From positions 1 to 12,284 of the forward strand of contig JAEYPB010000070.1 of assembly GCA_023411175.1 (NCBI GenBank): a stretch of 12,284 bases of DNA, in the 5' to 3' direction. The first letter of the stretch is position 1. Every line of letters starts with the position of its first letter. The notes below the pieces were generated by a model, which ran no database searches, was not told where the DNA came from, and was given only the letters and a program-made list of their open reading frames with translations. This document shows positions 1 to 5,886 of the stretch, one piece after another. The DNA is from Bacillota bacterium (GTDB lineage: Bacteria > Bacillota > Clostridia > Christensenellales > Aristaeellaceae). The translations under genes were made by a program, and so were the position numbers.

Positions 1-432
1 CTCGAAGCCCGTGATTTCATAATACTGGGTGTCGGAACTCGTTCGGCCATCCGCGTCTTCCACATAGACTCTGACGTAGCCTGACTCACCCATATCTGGC
101 GTGAAGCTTACGGGGGTGACATACCCGGAGACGGTGGCCCGCTTTTTCTCAAACCAATAGCCGCCGGATTTTACATTCCAGACGTAGGTATAGGAGCTAT
201 AGGGTTCACGTCCGCCAGAGGCTGTCCACGTGGCGGTGACAGACTCGCCTGCCGCGACAGTCGTCTTGTCCAGCGACACGGAAATTTTCAGCGGCTCCAC
301 GGCCTCTGCGCTTGCGGGGATGGCGACATATGCCGCGAACGGGAAGACCAGAGCCAGCGCCAGAACAAGCGTAAAAAGAATTCGCGCCTGAGTGGCGCGC
401 GGCGTGGACTGGATCGGCGCAAGCGACGTCAA
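1..432 (-). CDS. Secreted Ig-like domain surface protein, N-terminal 144 residues only
   Basis: This reading frame is open from a TTG at 430-432 to the window edge, so the C-terminus is missing. The N-terminus is a clear Sec signal peptide: a polar stretch with Arg12 and Arg17, a hydrophobic core at about residues 18-38 rich in Leu/Ala/Val, and a PASA-E cleavage site after Ala42. The mature part looks like one Ig/PKD-type beta-sandwich repeat (about residues 45-144): it opens with LKISVSLDKTTVAAGESVTA, then WTASGG, VWNV and VRVYVEDADGRTSSDTQYYEI, a pattern common in large clostridial wall-associated proteins. An in-frame TAA 18 bases upstream excludes a longer product, and GGGGGTGATT 7 bases before the TTG is an excellent Shine-Dalgarno. 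The function beyond export is unknown; adhesion or a wall-hydrolase context would be typical. It is transcribed divergently from spoVT. Confidence 0.8.
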   Translation of the reverse strand, partial: MTSLAPIQSTPRATQARILFTLVLALALVFPFAAYVAIPASAEAVEPLKISVSLDKTTVAAGESVTATWTASGGREPYSSYTYVWNVKSGGYWFEKKRATVSGYVTPVSFTPDMGESGYVRVYVEDADGRTSSDTQYYEITGFE

Positions 433-460
433 GCAATCACCCCCGATTTATTCCATTCCG

Positions 461-490
461 ATTATACATTACGAAACGCTTTGCTGTCAA
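461..490 (-). promoter_or_regulatory. Perfect-consensus sigma-A promoter of the secreted Ig-like protein
   Basis: On the minus strand, TTGACA lies at 490-485 and TATAAT at 466-461, separated by 18 bases. Both hexamers match the consensus exactly. The predicted start is near 454, leaving a leader of about 22 bases that carries the Shine-Dalgarno. A perfect inverted repeat (475-496) covers the -35 box, so the promoter may be repressed by a bound protein. Confidence 0.85.
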
Positions 491-496
491 AGCGTT
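475..496. repeat. Perfect inverted repeat over the -35 box (candidate operator)
   Basis: Arms AACGCTTTG (475-483) and CAAAGCGTT (488-496) are exact reverse complements around CTGT. The -35 hexamer of the minus-strand promoter (485-490) sits in the centre and right arm. The repeat lies upstream of both inferred transcription starts, so it should act as DNA rather than as RNA. A repressor site is the simplest reading; this is inference. Confidence 0.7.
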
Positions 497-584
497 AAGC
501 CTAATCTATTAAATTTCATGAAATGTTCGGTGATGGAAGCGGGCTGGAAGGCCGCCCGCACCCGCTCCCAGAAAAGCCAAATCG

Positions 585-614
585 TGAATAAAAGGCTTCG
601 ACGATCAAATACTA
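585..614 (+). promoter_or_regulatory. Sigma-G-type promoter of spoVT
   Basis: TGAATA at 585-590 and AATACTA at 608-614 are separated by 17 bases. The Bacillus subtilis sigma-G consensus is TGAATA and CATACTA with 17-18 bases between, so 12 or 13 of the 13 key positions agree, depending on how the -10 is scored. SpoVT is a known sigma-G target in B. subtilis. The predicted start near 621 gives a leader of about 50 bases. Expression in the forespore late in sporulation is therefore likely. Confidence 0.75.
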
Positions 615-672
615 TCTTCGACACAAGCGCTCACAAGCGGCGCACCAACGGAAGGAAAGGATTGTATTGGAC

Positions 673-1227
673 ATGAGAGCAACGGGCATCGTGCGCAGAA
701 TCGACGAACTGGGCCGCGTCGTCATTCCCAAGGAAATCAGGCGTACGCTTCGCATACGTGAGGGAGATCCGCTGGAGATTTTCACCGATCATGATGGCGA
801 GGTGGTACTCAAAAAGTATTCCCCGATCGGCGAAATTGCCGCCATCGCCAAGGACTATACCGATTCGCTGCACCGGACGCTGGGGCACATCGCCTGCATT
901 TGCGACCGGGACATGGTGGTGTCCGCCTCCGGCGCGCCCAAGAAGGAGTTGTGGGAAAAGGCGCTCAGTCCGGAGGTCGACCAAGCTGTGCAAGCGCGGC
1001 AGACGCTGCTTCTGAACCTGGCCGACGGCGCGAAGATGCTGCCCGTTACCGTGGGCGACGCGCCCGAGGGCTACACCGCGCAGATTCTGACGCCCATCCT
1101 CGTCGACGGCGAGGTGATCGGCGCCTTGATGCTCCTGTCCCGGGAGAACGGCGTGGTGATGACCGACATCGACATGAAGGTGGCCGAGACCACCGCCACC
1201 ATCGTTGGGCGGCAGATGGAACAATAA
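673..1227 (+). CDS. spoVT: Stage V sporulation protein T, forespore transcription regulator
   Basis: This 184-residue protein is the AbrB-family regulator SpoVT, which tunes sigma-G-dependent genes in the forespore and affects spore coat, cortex and germination. Residues 1-50 are the swapped-hairpin AbrB DNA-binding domain, almost identical to B. subtilis SpoVT (ATGIVRRIDELG, then GRVVIPKEIRRTLRIREGD). Residues of about 55-183 form the GAF-like sensory domain, more diverged (CDRDMVVSASGAPKKEL; C-terminal GRQMEQ conserved). B. subtilis SpoVT has 178 residues. I start at ATG 673 because the family begins M-K/R-ATGIV. A TTG at 667 in the same frame has the better Shine-Dalgarno spacing (AAAGG ending at 660), so two extra residues are possible. 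It lies upstream of mazG, as in many Firmicutes. Confidence 0.95.
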   Translation: MRATGIVRRIDELGRVVIPKEIRRTLRIREGDPLEIFTDHDGEVVLKKYSPIGEIAAIAKDYTDSLHRTLGHIACICDRDMVVSASGAPKKELWEKALSPEVDQAVQARQTLLLNLADGAKMLPVTVGDAPEGYTAQILTPILVDGEVIGALMLLSRENGVVMTDIDMKVAETTATIVGRQMEQ

Positions 1228-1240
1228 TCCATATCCCCGA

Positions 1241-1269
1241 TTGCGCCGACGCGGGCGAGCGTGTATAAT
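1241..1269 (+). promoter_or_regulatory. Sigma-A promoter of mazG
   Basis: TATAAT at 1264-1269 is a perfect -10. TTGCGC at 1241-1246, 17 bases upstream, is a weak -35. The predicted start near 1276 lies downstream of the GTG at 1261 that would otherwise extend the mazG frame, which argues that translation begins at TTG 1303. It lets mazG be expressed in vegetative cells, independently of spoVT. Confidence 0.65.
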
Positions 1270-1302
1270 GAAGCCTGTCAACACGCGAAAGGGGACGAAA
1301 TC

Positions 1303-2709
1303 TTGCATCCGATTACCATCGTCGGCCTGGGGCTGGAAAAGCAGGACTTGACCGACAGGGCAAAGGCGCATTTATCCGGCCCGGCGCGCGTGGTTCTGCG
1401 CACCGCGCCCTCGGGCGCGGCCGGCTGGATGGACGAGCAGGGCCTTGAATACCATTCGCTCGACCAACTGTATGAGATGGCAGAAGATTTTGAGGCGCTT
1501 CTGGAGGCCACCATTAACGAAGTGGAACGGTTCGCCGAAGCGGGTGAGGTGGTTTACGGCGTGCTGGACCTCCGGGACCGCTCTGCCTGCCTGCTGGCGG
1601 AACGGCATCCGCACAAAACGCGCCTCGTGCCCGGCGTTCCGGTGGACGGCCCCCTCACCGCCTATGCGGCGGGCCCCGCGGAAACCCTCGCCGCCTGCGA
1701 CCATGCGGCGTTCCAGCCCTCGAGCGGCCGGGCAGCGCTGATCCGGGAGATCGATTCCCGGGAACAGGCGTCTGAGGTCAAGCTGCGGCTGATGGAGCGC
1801 TACCCGGAGGAGGCGTCTGTCTATGTGTTTGATGGCGGGCGGATCAGGACGATTCCGCTCTGCGAACTGGATAGGCTGAAGGACTACGACCACACTACTG
1901 CGGCGCTTATACCCGCCGCGCCGGACCTCACCGGGCTCGCCCGGTTTGGCTATGAGCAGCTCGTCGCCATCGTCCGCCGCCTGCGCGCGCCGGACGGCTG
2001 CCCCTGGGATCGGAAGCAGACCCACGAAAGCCTGACCACCAACGTGGTGGAGGAAGCTTACGAGGTGGTGGACGCCATCGAGCGCGGCGACATGGACGCG
2101 CTCTACGACGAACTGGGCGACCTTCTGCTCCAGGTTGCGCTTCACGCCGAAATCGCGCGGGAGCACGGGGAGTTTGCCAGCGACGACGTGACCAGCGCCA
2201 TCTGCCTGAAGCTGATTGCCCGCCATCCCCACGTGTTCGGCACGGAGACCGCCCACACCCCGGACGACGTGCTGGTGCTCTGGGAGCAGGTCAAGAAGAA
2301 GGAAAAGAACCTGACCACCCAGGCGGAAGTCATGCGCGCGGTGACAAAGGGGCTGCCCCAGCTGATGCGGGCGGAGAAGGTGCAGAAGAAAGCCGCCGCC
2401 GTGGGCTTCGACTGGGGAAGCGCGTCGGACGCGCTGCCCAAGGTGCTTGAAGAGGCTCAGGAGGTTCGGGAGGCGCTGGAAAAGGGCGAAGGCCTGGAGG
2501 AGGAACTGGGCGACCTTCTGTTCGCCGCGGTCAACGTGGCGAGGCTCGCGAAGATTCAGCCGGAGATGGCGCTGAAGGGCGCCGTCGACAAGTTTGTCCG
2601 CCGGTTCGAGGCAACCGAAGGGCTGATCCACTCGGACGGAAAGCGCATGGAGGACATGACCCTCGACGAGATGGACGCCTACTGGGACCGGGTCAAGAAA
2701 TCAATGTAA
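1303..2709 (+). CDS. mazG: YabN-type MazG nucleoside triphosphate pyrophosphohydrolase
   Basis: This 468-residue protein fuses an N-terminal tetrapyrrole-methylase-like domain (about 1-215) to two MazG units. MazG proteins hydrolyse (d)NTPs, including aberrant ones, to NMP and pyrophosphate in the cytoplasm. The first MazG unit is canonical: RAPDGCPWDRKQTHESL (228-244), EExxE at E250/E251/E254 and ExxD at E270/D273, then KLIARHPHVFG. The second has E383/E384/E387 and E401/D404. The metal-binding acidic residues are thus present in both. The N-terminal domain keeps the ITIVGLG opening, but where homologues have VVYAVPGHP it has VVYGVLDLRDR (83-93), so the methylase half is probably inactive. 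The start is TTG 1303: AAAGGGG lies 8 bases upstream, it gives the usual family N-terminus, and the promoter -10 overlaps the longer alternative. The mazG-hup-rqcP order is standard in Clostridia. Confidence 0.93.
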   Translation: MHPITIVGLGLEKQDLTDRAKAHLSGPARVVLRTAPSGAAGWMDEQGLEYHSLDQLYEMAEDFEALLEATINEVERFAEAGEVVYGVLDLRDRSACLLAERHPHKTRLVPGVPVDGPLTAYAAGPAETLAACDHAAFQPSSGRAALIREIDSREQASEVKLRLMERYPEEASVYVFDGGRIRTIPLCELDRLKDYDHTTAALIPAAPDLTGLARFGYEQLVAIVRRLRAPDGCPWDRKQTHESLTTNVVEEAYEVVDAIERGDMDALYDELGDLLLQVALHAEIAREHGEFASDDVTSAICLKLIARHPHVFGTETAHTPDDVLVLWEQVKKKEKNLTTQAEVMRAVTKGLPQLMRAEKVQKKAAAVGFDWGSASDALPKVLEEAQEVREALEKGEGLEEELGDLLFAAVNVARLAKIQPEMALKGAVDKFVRRFEATEGLIHSDGKRMEDMTLDEMDAYWDRVKKSM

Positions 2710-2807
2710 AAAATGGAAACCGGCCCCTGAAATGGCAGGAAAAGTTGCAGGACAGGGCGAATTCATAGCGGAACAGTGCAAATACTGATCGTTTCAAACA
2801 TATTGTT

Positions 2808-2814
2808 GGAGGTG
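2808..2814 (+). promoter_or_regulatory. Strong ribosome binding site of hup
   Basis: GGAGGTG matches the 16S anti-Shine-Dalgarno, with 9 bases from GGAGG to the ATG at 2822. It fits the high expression expected of HU. In the 112 bases between mazG and hup I see no convincing promoter pair or terminator. Confidence 0.8.
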
Positions 2815-2821
2815 TTCTTTC

Positions 2822-3091
2822 ATGAACAAGGCTACTCTGATCGCGCAGATCGCGGAGAAATCCGGTCTGGAGCGCAAGCAGGCGGAGAAGGCGCTCGACG
2901 CTTTCATCGAGACCGTCACCGAGGCCCTCAAGTCCGGCGACAAGGTACAGCTCGTGGGCTTTGGCAGCTTCGAAGTCAAGGAGCGCGCGGCGCACTCCGG
3001 CCGCAACCCCGCCACCGGCGAGACCATCGAGATTCCGGCGTCCAAGAGCCCGGTTTTCAAGGCCGGCAAGACCTTCAAGGACGCGCTGTAA
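2822..3091 (+). CDS. hup: HU family DNA-binding protein
   Basis: This 89-residue protein is a full-length HU (family length about 90), the histone-like dimer that bends DNA and compacts the nucleoid. It starts MNKATLIAQIAEKSGL, then has the dimerisation helices (KQAEKALDAFIETVTEALKS), the signature VGFGSFEVKERAAHSGRNP (residues about 44-62) and the DNA-intercalating arm, whose tip proline is in RNPATGE. It ends in PVFKAGKTFKDAL. Its position between mazG and rqcP is the usual clostridial arrangement. A terminator follows 20 bases after the stop, so most hup transcripts probably end there. Confidence 0.97.
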   Translation: MNKATLIAQIAEKSGLERKQAEKALDAFIETVTEALKSGDKVQLVGFGSFEVKERAAHSGRNPATGETIEIPASKSPVFKAGKTFKDAL

Positions 3092-3110
3092 TTTTATCGC
3101 GGTCAGGCAA

Positions 3111-3136
3111 AGCGGGGCGTATGCCCCGTTCTTTTT
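3111..3136 (+). terminator. Intrinsic terminator after hup
   Basis: The stem pairs 3111-3118 with 3123-3130 (core CGGGGC/GCCCCG, loop GTAT), followed by TTCTTTTT to 3136. The next gene, rqcP, has its Shine-Dalgarno only 9 bases later and no separate promoter is visible. Readthrough may therefore set the level of the downstream operon. Confidence 0.85.
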
Positions 3137-3157
3137 CATACCGCAGGGAGGACGACC

Positions 3158-3454
3158 ATGGCGAAGGACAAGCGCGAGCAGTTAAAGCCCGGTAAGGCGG
3201 AAATCGAGACCATGCGGCTGGACAAGTACCTAAAAGTTTCGCGCATCATCAAAAGGCGGTCGGTCGCGAGCGACGCCTGCGACACGGGCCACGTCATGCT
3301 GGGTGGCAAGGAAGCAAAACCCGGCGCCAACGTGAAGGTGGGGGACATCATTTCGGTGCGCTTCGGCGAGCGGCTGACGCAGTACGAAGTGGTGACGCTC
3401 AACGAACACGTGCTCAAGGCCGACGCCGCGGGCATGTACCGCGTGATTCCATGA
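3158..3454 (+). CDS. rqcP: RqcP (YabO), S4-domain ribosome quality-control factor
   Basis: This 98-residue protein carries an S4 RNA-binding domain (about residues 19-80: MRLDKYLKVSRIIKRRSVAS, then GHVMLGGKEAKPG and VGDIISVRFGERL). It matches B. subtilis RqcP (formerly YabO), which binds the 50S-peptidyl-tRNA complex and, with RqcH, supports C-terminal alanine tailing of stalled nascent chains. B. subtilis RqcP begins at the MRLDK methionine; here 18 charged residues precede it. The longer start is supported by AGGGAGG 6 bases before ATG 3158, while the internal ATG at 3212 has only a weak site. The stop overlaps the ispDF start (ATGA), which implies translational coupling. A heat-shock HslR-type S4 protein is the alternative, less likely given the gene order. 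Confidence 0.9.
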   Translation: MAKDKREQLKPGKAEIETMRLDKYLKVSRIIKRRSVASDACDTGHVMLGGKEAKPGANVKVGDIISVRFGERLTQYEVVTLNEHVLKADAAGMYRVIP

Positions 3455-4617
3455 GCGACGGCATTTGGGCGGTGGTGGTCGCCGCCGGGCGCGGCGAGCG
3501 GATGGGGTTGGGCTACAATAAGGCGCTGCACATCCTATCCGGCCGTTCGGTCATCGCCCGCACGCTGGACGCGCTGGAGGCAAGCGGCTGTTTCGAAGGC
3601 GCGGTTCTGGTCATGGGCGAGGAGGACGAGGCGCAGTATCGCCGCCTGACCATGACGGAAGGTGCGTGTCCCCTCGTCCGGGCCTTCGCCCGAGGCGGGG
3701 CGACGCGGCGGGAGTCGGTCTTAAGCGGCCTTGATCAATTGCCCAAGAGCGCGCGCATCGTGGCGGTCCACGATGCGGCGCGCTGTTTCGCGTCTCCGGA
3801 ACTGATCCGTCGCACGGTGGAAAGCGCGATCGAATTTGGAAGCGGCGTCGCCGCGGCGGCGGTCACCGACACCATCAAGCAGGTGGACGAAGCCGGTCGG
3901 GCGGTTGTGACGCTGCCGAGGGGCGCGCTCCGTGCGGTGCAGACGCCGCAGACCTTTCGGATGGACATCCTACGCCGCGCCCACGAAATGGCGCGCGCGG
4001 AAGAGAGCATGGACGCCACCGACGACGCCTCGCTGGTCGAGCGCGCCTTCGGGCCCGTCCATCTGGTGGACTCGCCCCCGGGCGCAAACCCCAAGCTGAC
4101 CACGCCGGAGGACATGCGCGCAGCCGCGGCGCTGTTGTCTTCGGGGCTTCGAATCGGGCAGGGGATCGACGCCCACCGGCTCGTGGAGGGCCGGAAGCTG
4201 ATCCTTCTGGGCGTCGAGATTCCCCATGAAAAAGGCCTCTTGGGCCATTCGGACGCGGACGTAGCCGCCCACGCGCTGATGGACGCGCTGCTCGGCGCGG
4301 CGGCGCTGGGCGATATCGGCATGTGCTTCCCCGACAGCGACCCGGCCTTCCGCGGCGCGGATTCGATGAAGCTGATGGAGGAAGTGAAGCGCATTCTCCG
4401 GGCGGAGGGCTGGTATCCCCAGAACGTCGATGTGACCATCGCCGCCCAGGCGCCGAAGCTGATGCCCCACAGGGCGGCGATGCGGGAGAACGTGGCCCGC
4501 GCGCTGTCGATTCCGGTGGAGCGGGTGTCCGTCAAGGCCACCACGACCGAGGGCATGGGCTACGAGGGCCGCGGCGAGGGCATGAGCGCGACGGCCGTGG
4601 CGACGATTACCAAGTGA
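3451..4617 (+). CDS. ispDF: Bifunctional IspD-IspF isoprenoid biosynthesis enzyme
   Basis: This 388-residue fusion covers two non-consecutive steps of the MEP pathway to isopentenyl diphosphate. The IspD half (1 to about 229) uses MEP and CTP to make CDP-methylerythritol; it shows VVVAAGRGERMG (8-19), Lys24, VHDAAR (106-111), PQTF (166-169) and NPKLTTPED with Lys215. The IspF half (about 232-388, close to the normal 157 residues) cyclises CDP-ME 2-phosphate; its zinc ligands are Asp240, His242 and His274, with HSDADVAAHALMDALLGA and the C-terminal TTTEGMGYEGRGEGM (364-378). The IspE kinase that acts between them is not in the window. IspDF fusions are best known from alpha- and epsilonproteobacteria. 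The start overlaps the rqcP stop by four bases. Confidence 0.96.
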   Translation: MSDGIWAVVVAAGRGERMGLGYNKALHILSGRSVIARTLDALEASGCFEGAVLVMGEEDEAQYRRLTMTEGACPLVRAFARGGATRRESVLSGLDQLPKSARIVAVHDAARCFASPELIRRTVESAIEFGSGVAAAAVTDTIKQVDEAGRAVVTLPRGALRAVQTPQTFRMDILRRAHEMARAEESMDATDDASLVERAFGPVHLVDSPPGANPKLTTPEDMRAAAALLSSGLRIGQGIDAHRLVEGRKLILLGVEIPHEKGLLGHSDADVAAHALMDALLGAAALGDIGMCFPDSDPAFRGADSMKLMEEVKRILRAEGWYPQNVDVTIAAQAPKLMPHRAAMRENVARALSIPVERVSVKATTTEGMGYEGRGEGMSATAVATITK

Positions 4618-4620
4618 AAT

Positions 4621-4636
4621 GGAGGAGACGCCGGTG
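4621..4636 (+). promoter_or_regulatory. Ribosome binding site that fixes the GTG start of ahcY
   Basis: GGAGGAG at 4621-4627 is followed by 6 bases and then GTG at 4634-4636. An in-frame ATG at 4619 has this site inside its first codons, so it cannot use it. GTG 4634 is the better start. Confidence 0.8.
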
Positions 4637-5878
4637 AGCATCATCCGAAATCCGTCTCTCGCGCCTGAGGGCGCTAAAAAGATCGAATGGGTGCGCAGGC
4701 ACATGCCGATTTTGAACGAGCTGGAGGCGCGTTTTTCAAAGGAACAGCCCTTTCGCGGGATGGACCTGACCATGTCCATCCACCTGGAGGCGAAGACCGC
4801 CCGGGCCGCGCTCCTCTTCAAGGCGGGCGGCGCGCGGGTGCGCGCGACCGGCTGCAATCCGCTGTCCACCCAGGACGACGTGGCCGCGGCGCTGGCCGAA
4901 ATGGGCGTCGAGGTATTCGCCTGGCACGGCGCGACGCCGGAGGAATACCACGCCCACCTGATCGAGGCGCTATCCTCCGCGCCCAGCCTGATCCTGGACG
5001 ACGGCGGCGACTTGACGGAGATCCTGTGCGACGAGCGGCCGGACCTGGCCAAGAACCTCATCGGCGGCGGCGAGGAAACCACCACCGGCGTCATGCGCCT
5101 TCGCGCGCGGCAGGCCGCAGGCGCGCTGCACTTTCCGATGGTGTCGGTCAACGACGCCAAGATGAAATACCTCTTCGACAACCGCTACGGCACCGGCCAG
5201 TCGGTGTGGGATGGCATCCTGCGCACGACGAACCTGGTGGTGGCGTCCAAGACCGTGGTCGTGGCCGGATACGGCTGGTGCGGAAAGGGCGTGGCGCTTC
5301 GGGCGAAGGGCCTCGGCGCGCGGGCGGTGGTGTGCGAAGTGGACCCGATCCGCGCGGTGGAGGCCGCGATGGACGGCTGCGACGTGATGCCGATGGACGA
5401 GGCCGTGAAGGTGGGCGATCTGTTCGTCACCGTCACCGGCTGCAAGGACGTGATCCGCGTGGAACACCTGGATAAGCTCAAGGACGGCGCGATTCTCTGT
5501 AACGCCGGGCACTTTGACGTGGAGGTCGCGGTGGCCGCCATGCGAAAGGCGGCTTCAAGGCGGTACGAGGCGCGGCACAACATCGAGGCGCTGGAGATGG
5601 CGGACGGCCGCACCGTGTACATCCTGGCCGAAGGGCGGCTGGTCAACCTGGCGGCAGGGGATGGGCATCCCGCGGAGATCATGGACATCAGCTTCGCGCT
5701 GCAGGCGCTTTCCGCGGAGTACGTGGCGAAGCACCGGGATGCGCTGAAGCCCGGCGTCTACGAGGTGCCGGAGGAGATCGATCGGGCGGTTGCGCAGATG
5801 AAGCTCCGCGCAATGGGGCTCTCCATCGACCATCTGACCGATCTGCAGCGCGCGTACATCCTCTCGACCGGGGAATAG
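4634..5878 (+). CDS. ahcY: S-adenosylhomocysteine hydrolase, Thermotoga/archaeal short type
   Basis: This 414-residue enzyme reversibly splits S-adenosylhomocysteine into adenosine and homocysteine, using bound NAD. Motifs in order: MSIHLEAKTA (His50), NPLSTQDDVA, ILDDGGDLT (120-128), EETTTG (147-152), KMKYLFDNRYGTGQS with Lys178 and Asp182 matching the catalytic pair, the NAD loop GYGWCGKG (212-219), NAGHFDVE and NLAAGDGHP. It closely resembles the Thermotoga maritima enzyme (about 404 residues) and lacks the insertion typical of eukaryotic and many proteobacterial forms. It begins 16 bases after ispDF, and mtaD follows after 8 bases. Many Firmicutes use the Pfs nucleosidase and LuxS instead. 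The true substrate could be S-inosylhomocysteine, as for the Methanocaldococcus homologue. Confidence 0.95.
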   Translation: MSIIRNPSLAPEGAKKIEWVRRHMPILNELEARFSKEQPFRGMDLTMSIHLEAKTARAALLFKAGGARVRATGCNPLSTQDDVAAALAEMGVEVFAWHGATPEEYHAHLIEALSSAPSLILDDGGDLTEILCDERPDLAKNLIGGGEETTTGVMRLRARQAAGALHFPMVSVNDAKMKYLFDNRYGTGQSVWDGILRTTNLVVASKTVVVAGYGWCGKGVALRAKGLGARAVVCEVDPIRAVEAAMDGCDVMPMDEAVKVGDLFVTVTGCKDVIRVEHLDKLKDGAILCNAGHFDVEVAVAAMRKAASRRYEARHNIEALEMADGRTVYILAEGRLVNLAAGDGHPAEIMDISFALQALSAEYVAKHRDALKPGVYEVPEEIDRAVAQMKLRAMGLSIDHLTDLQRAYILSTGE

Positions 5879-5886
5879 GAGGGCGC

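Noticed and set aside
206..436. 76-codon minus-strand frame near the left end
   Set aside because: The real gene there is in another frame, with a TTG start at 432, a signal peptide and an Ig-like repeat.
1261..1302. Longer mazG start at GTG 1261
   Set aside because: It overlaps a perfect -10 hexamer and would start before the predicted transcript; TTG 1303 has a ribosome site and the family N-terminus.
1372..2631. Long antisense open frame (419 codons) opposite mazG
   Set aside because: It mirrors the codon structure of a well-supported gene in GC-rich DNA, shows no recognisable domain and has no ribosome site. The same holds for the long antisense frames over metK, ahcY and the L,D-transpeptidase.
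2710..2807. Possible promoter or terminator between mazG and hup
   Set aside because: TTGCAG at 2745 and AATACT at 2781 are wrongly spaced, and no stable stem with a T run is present.
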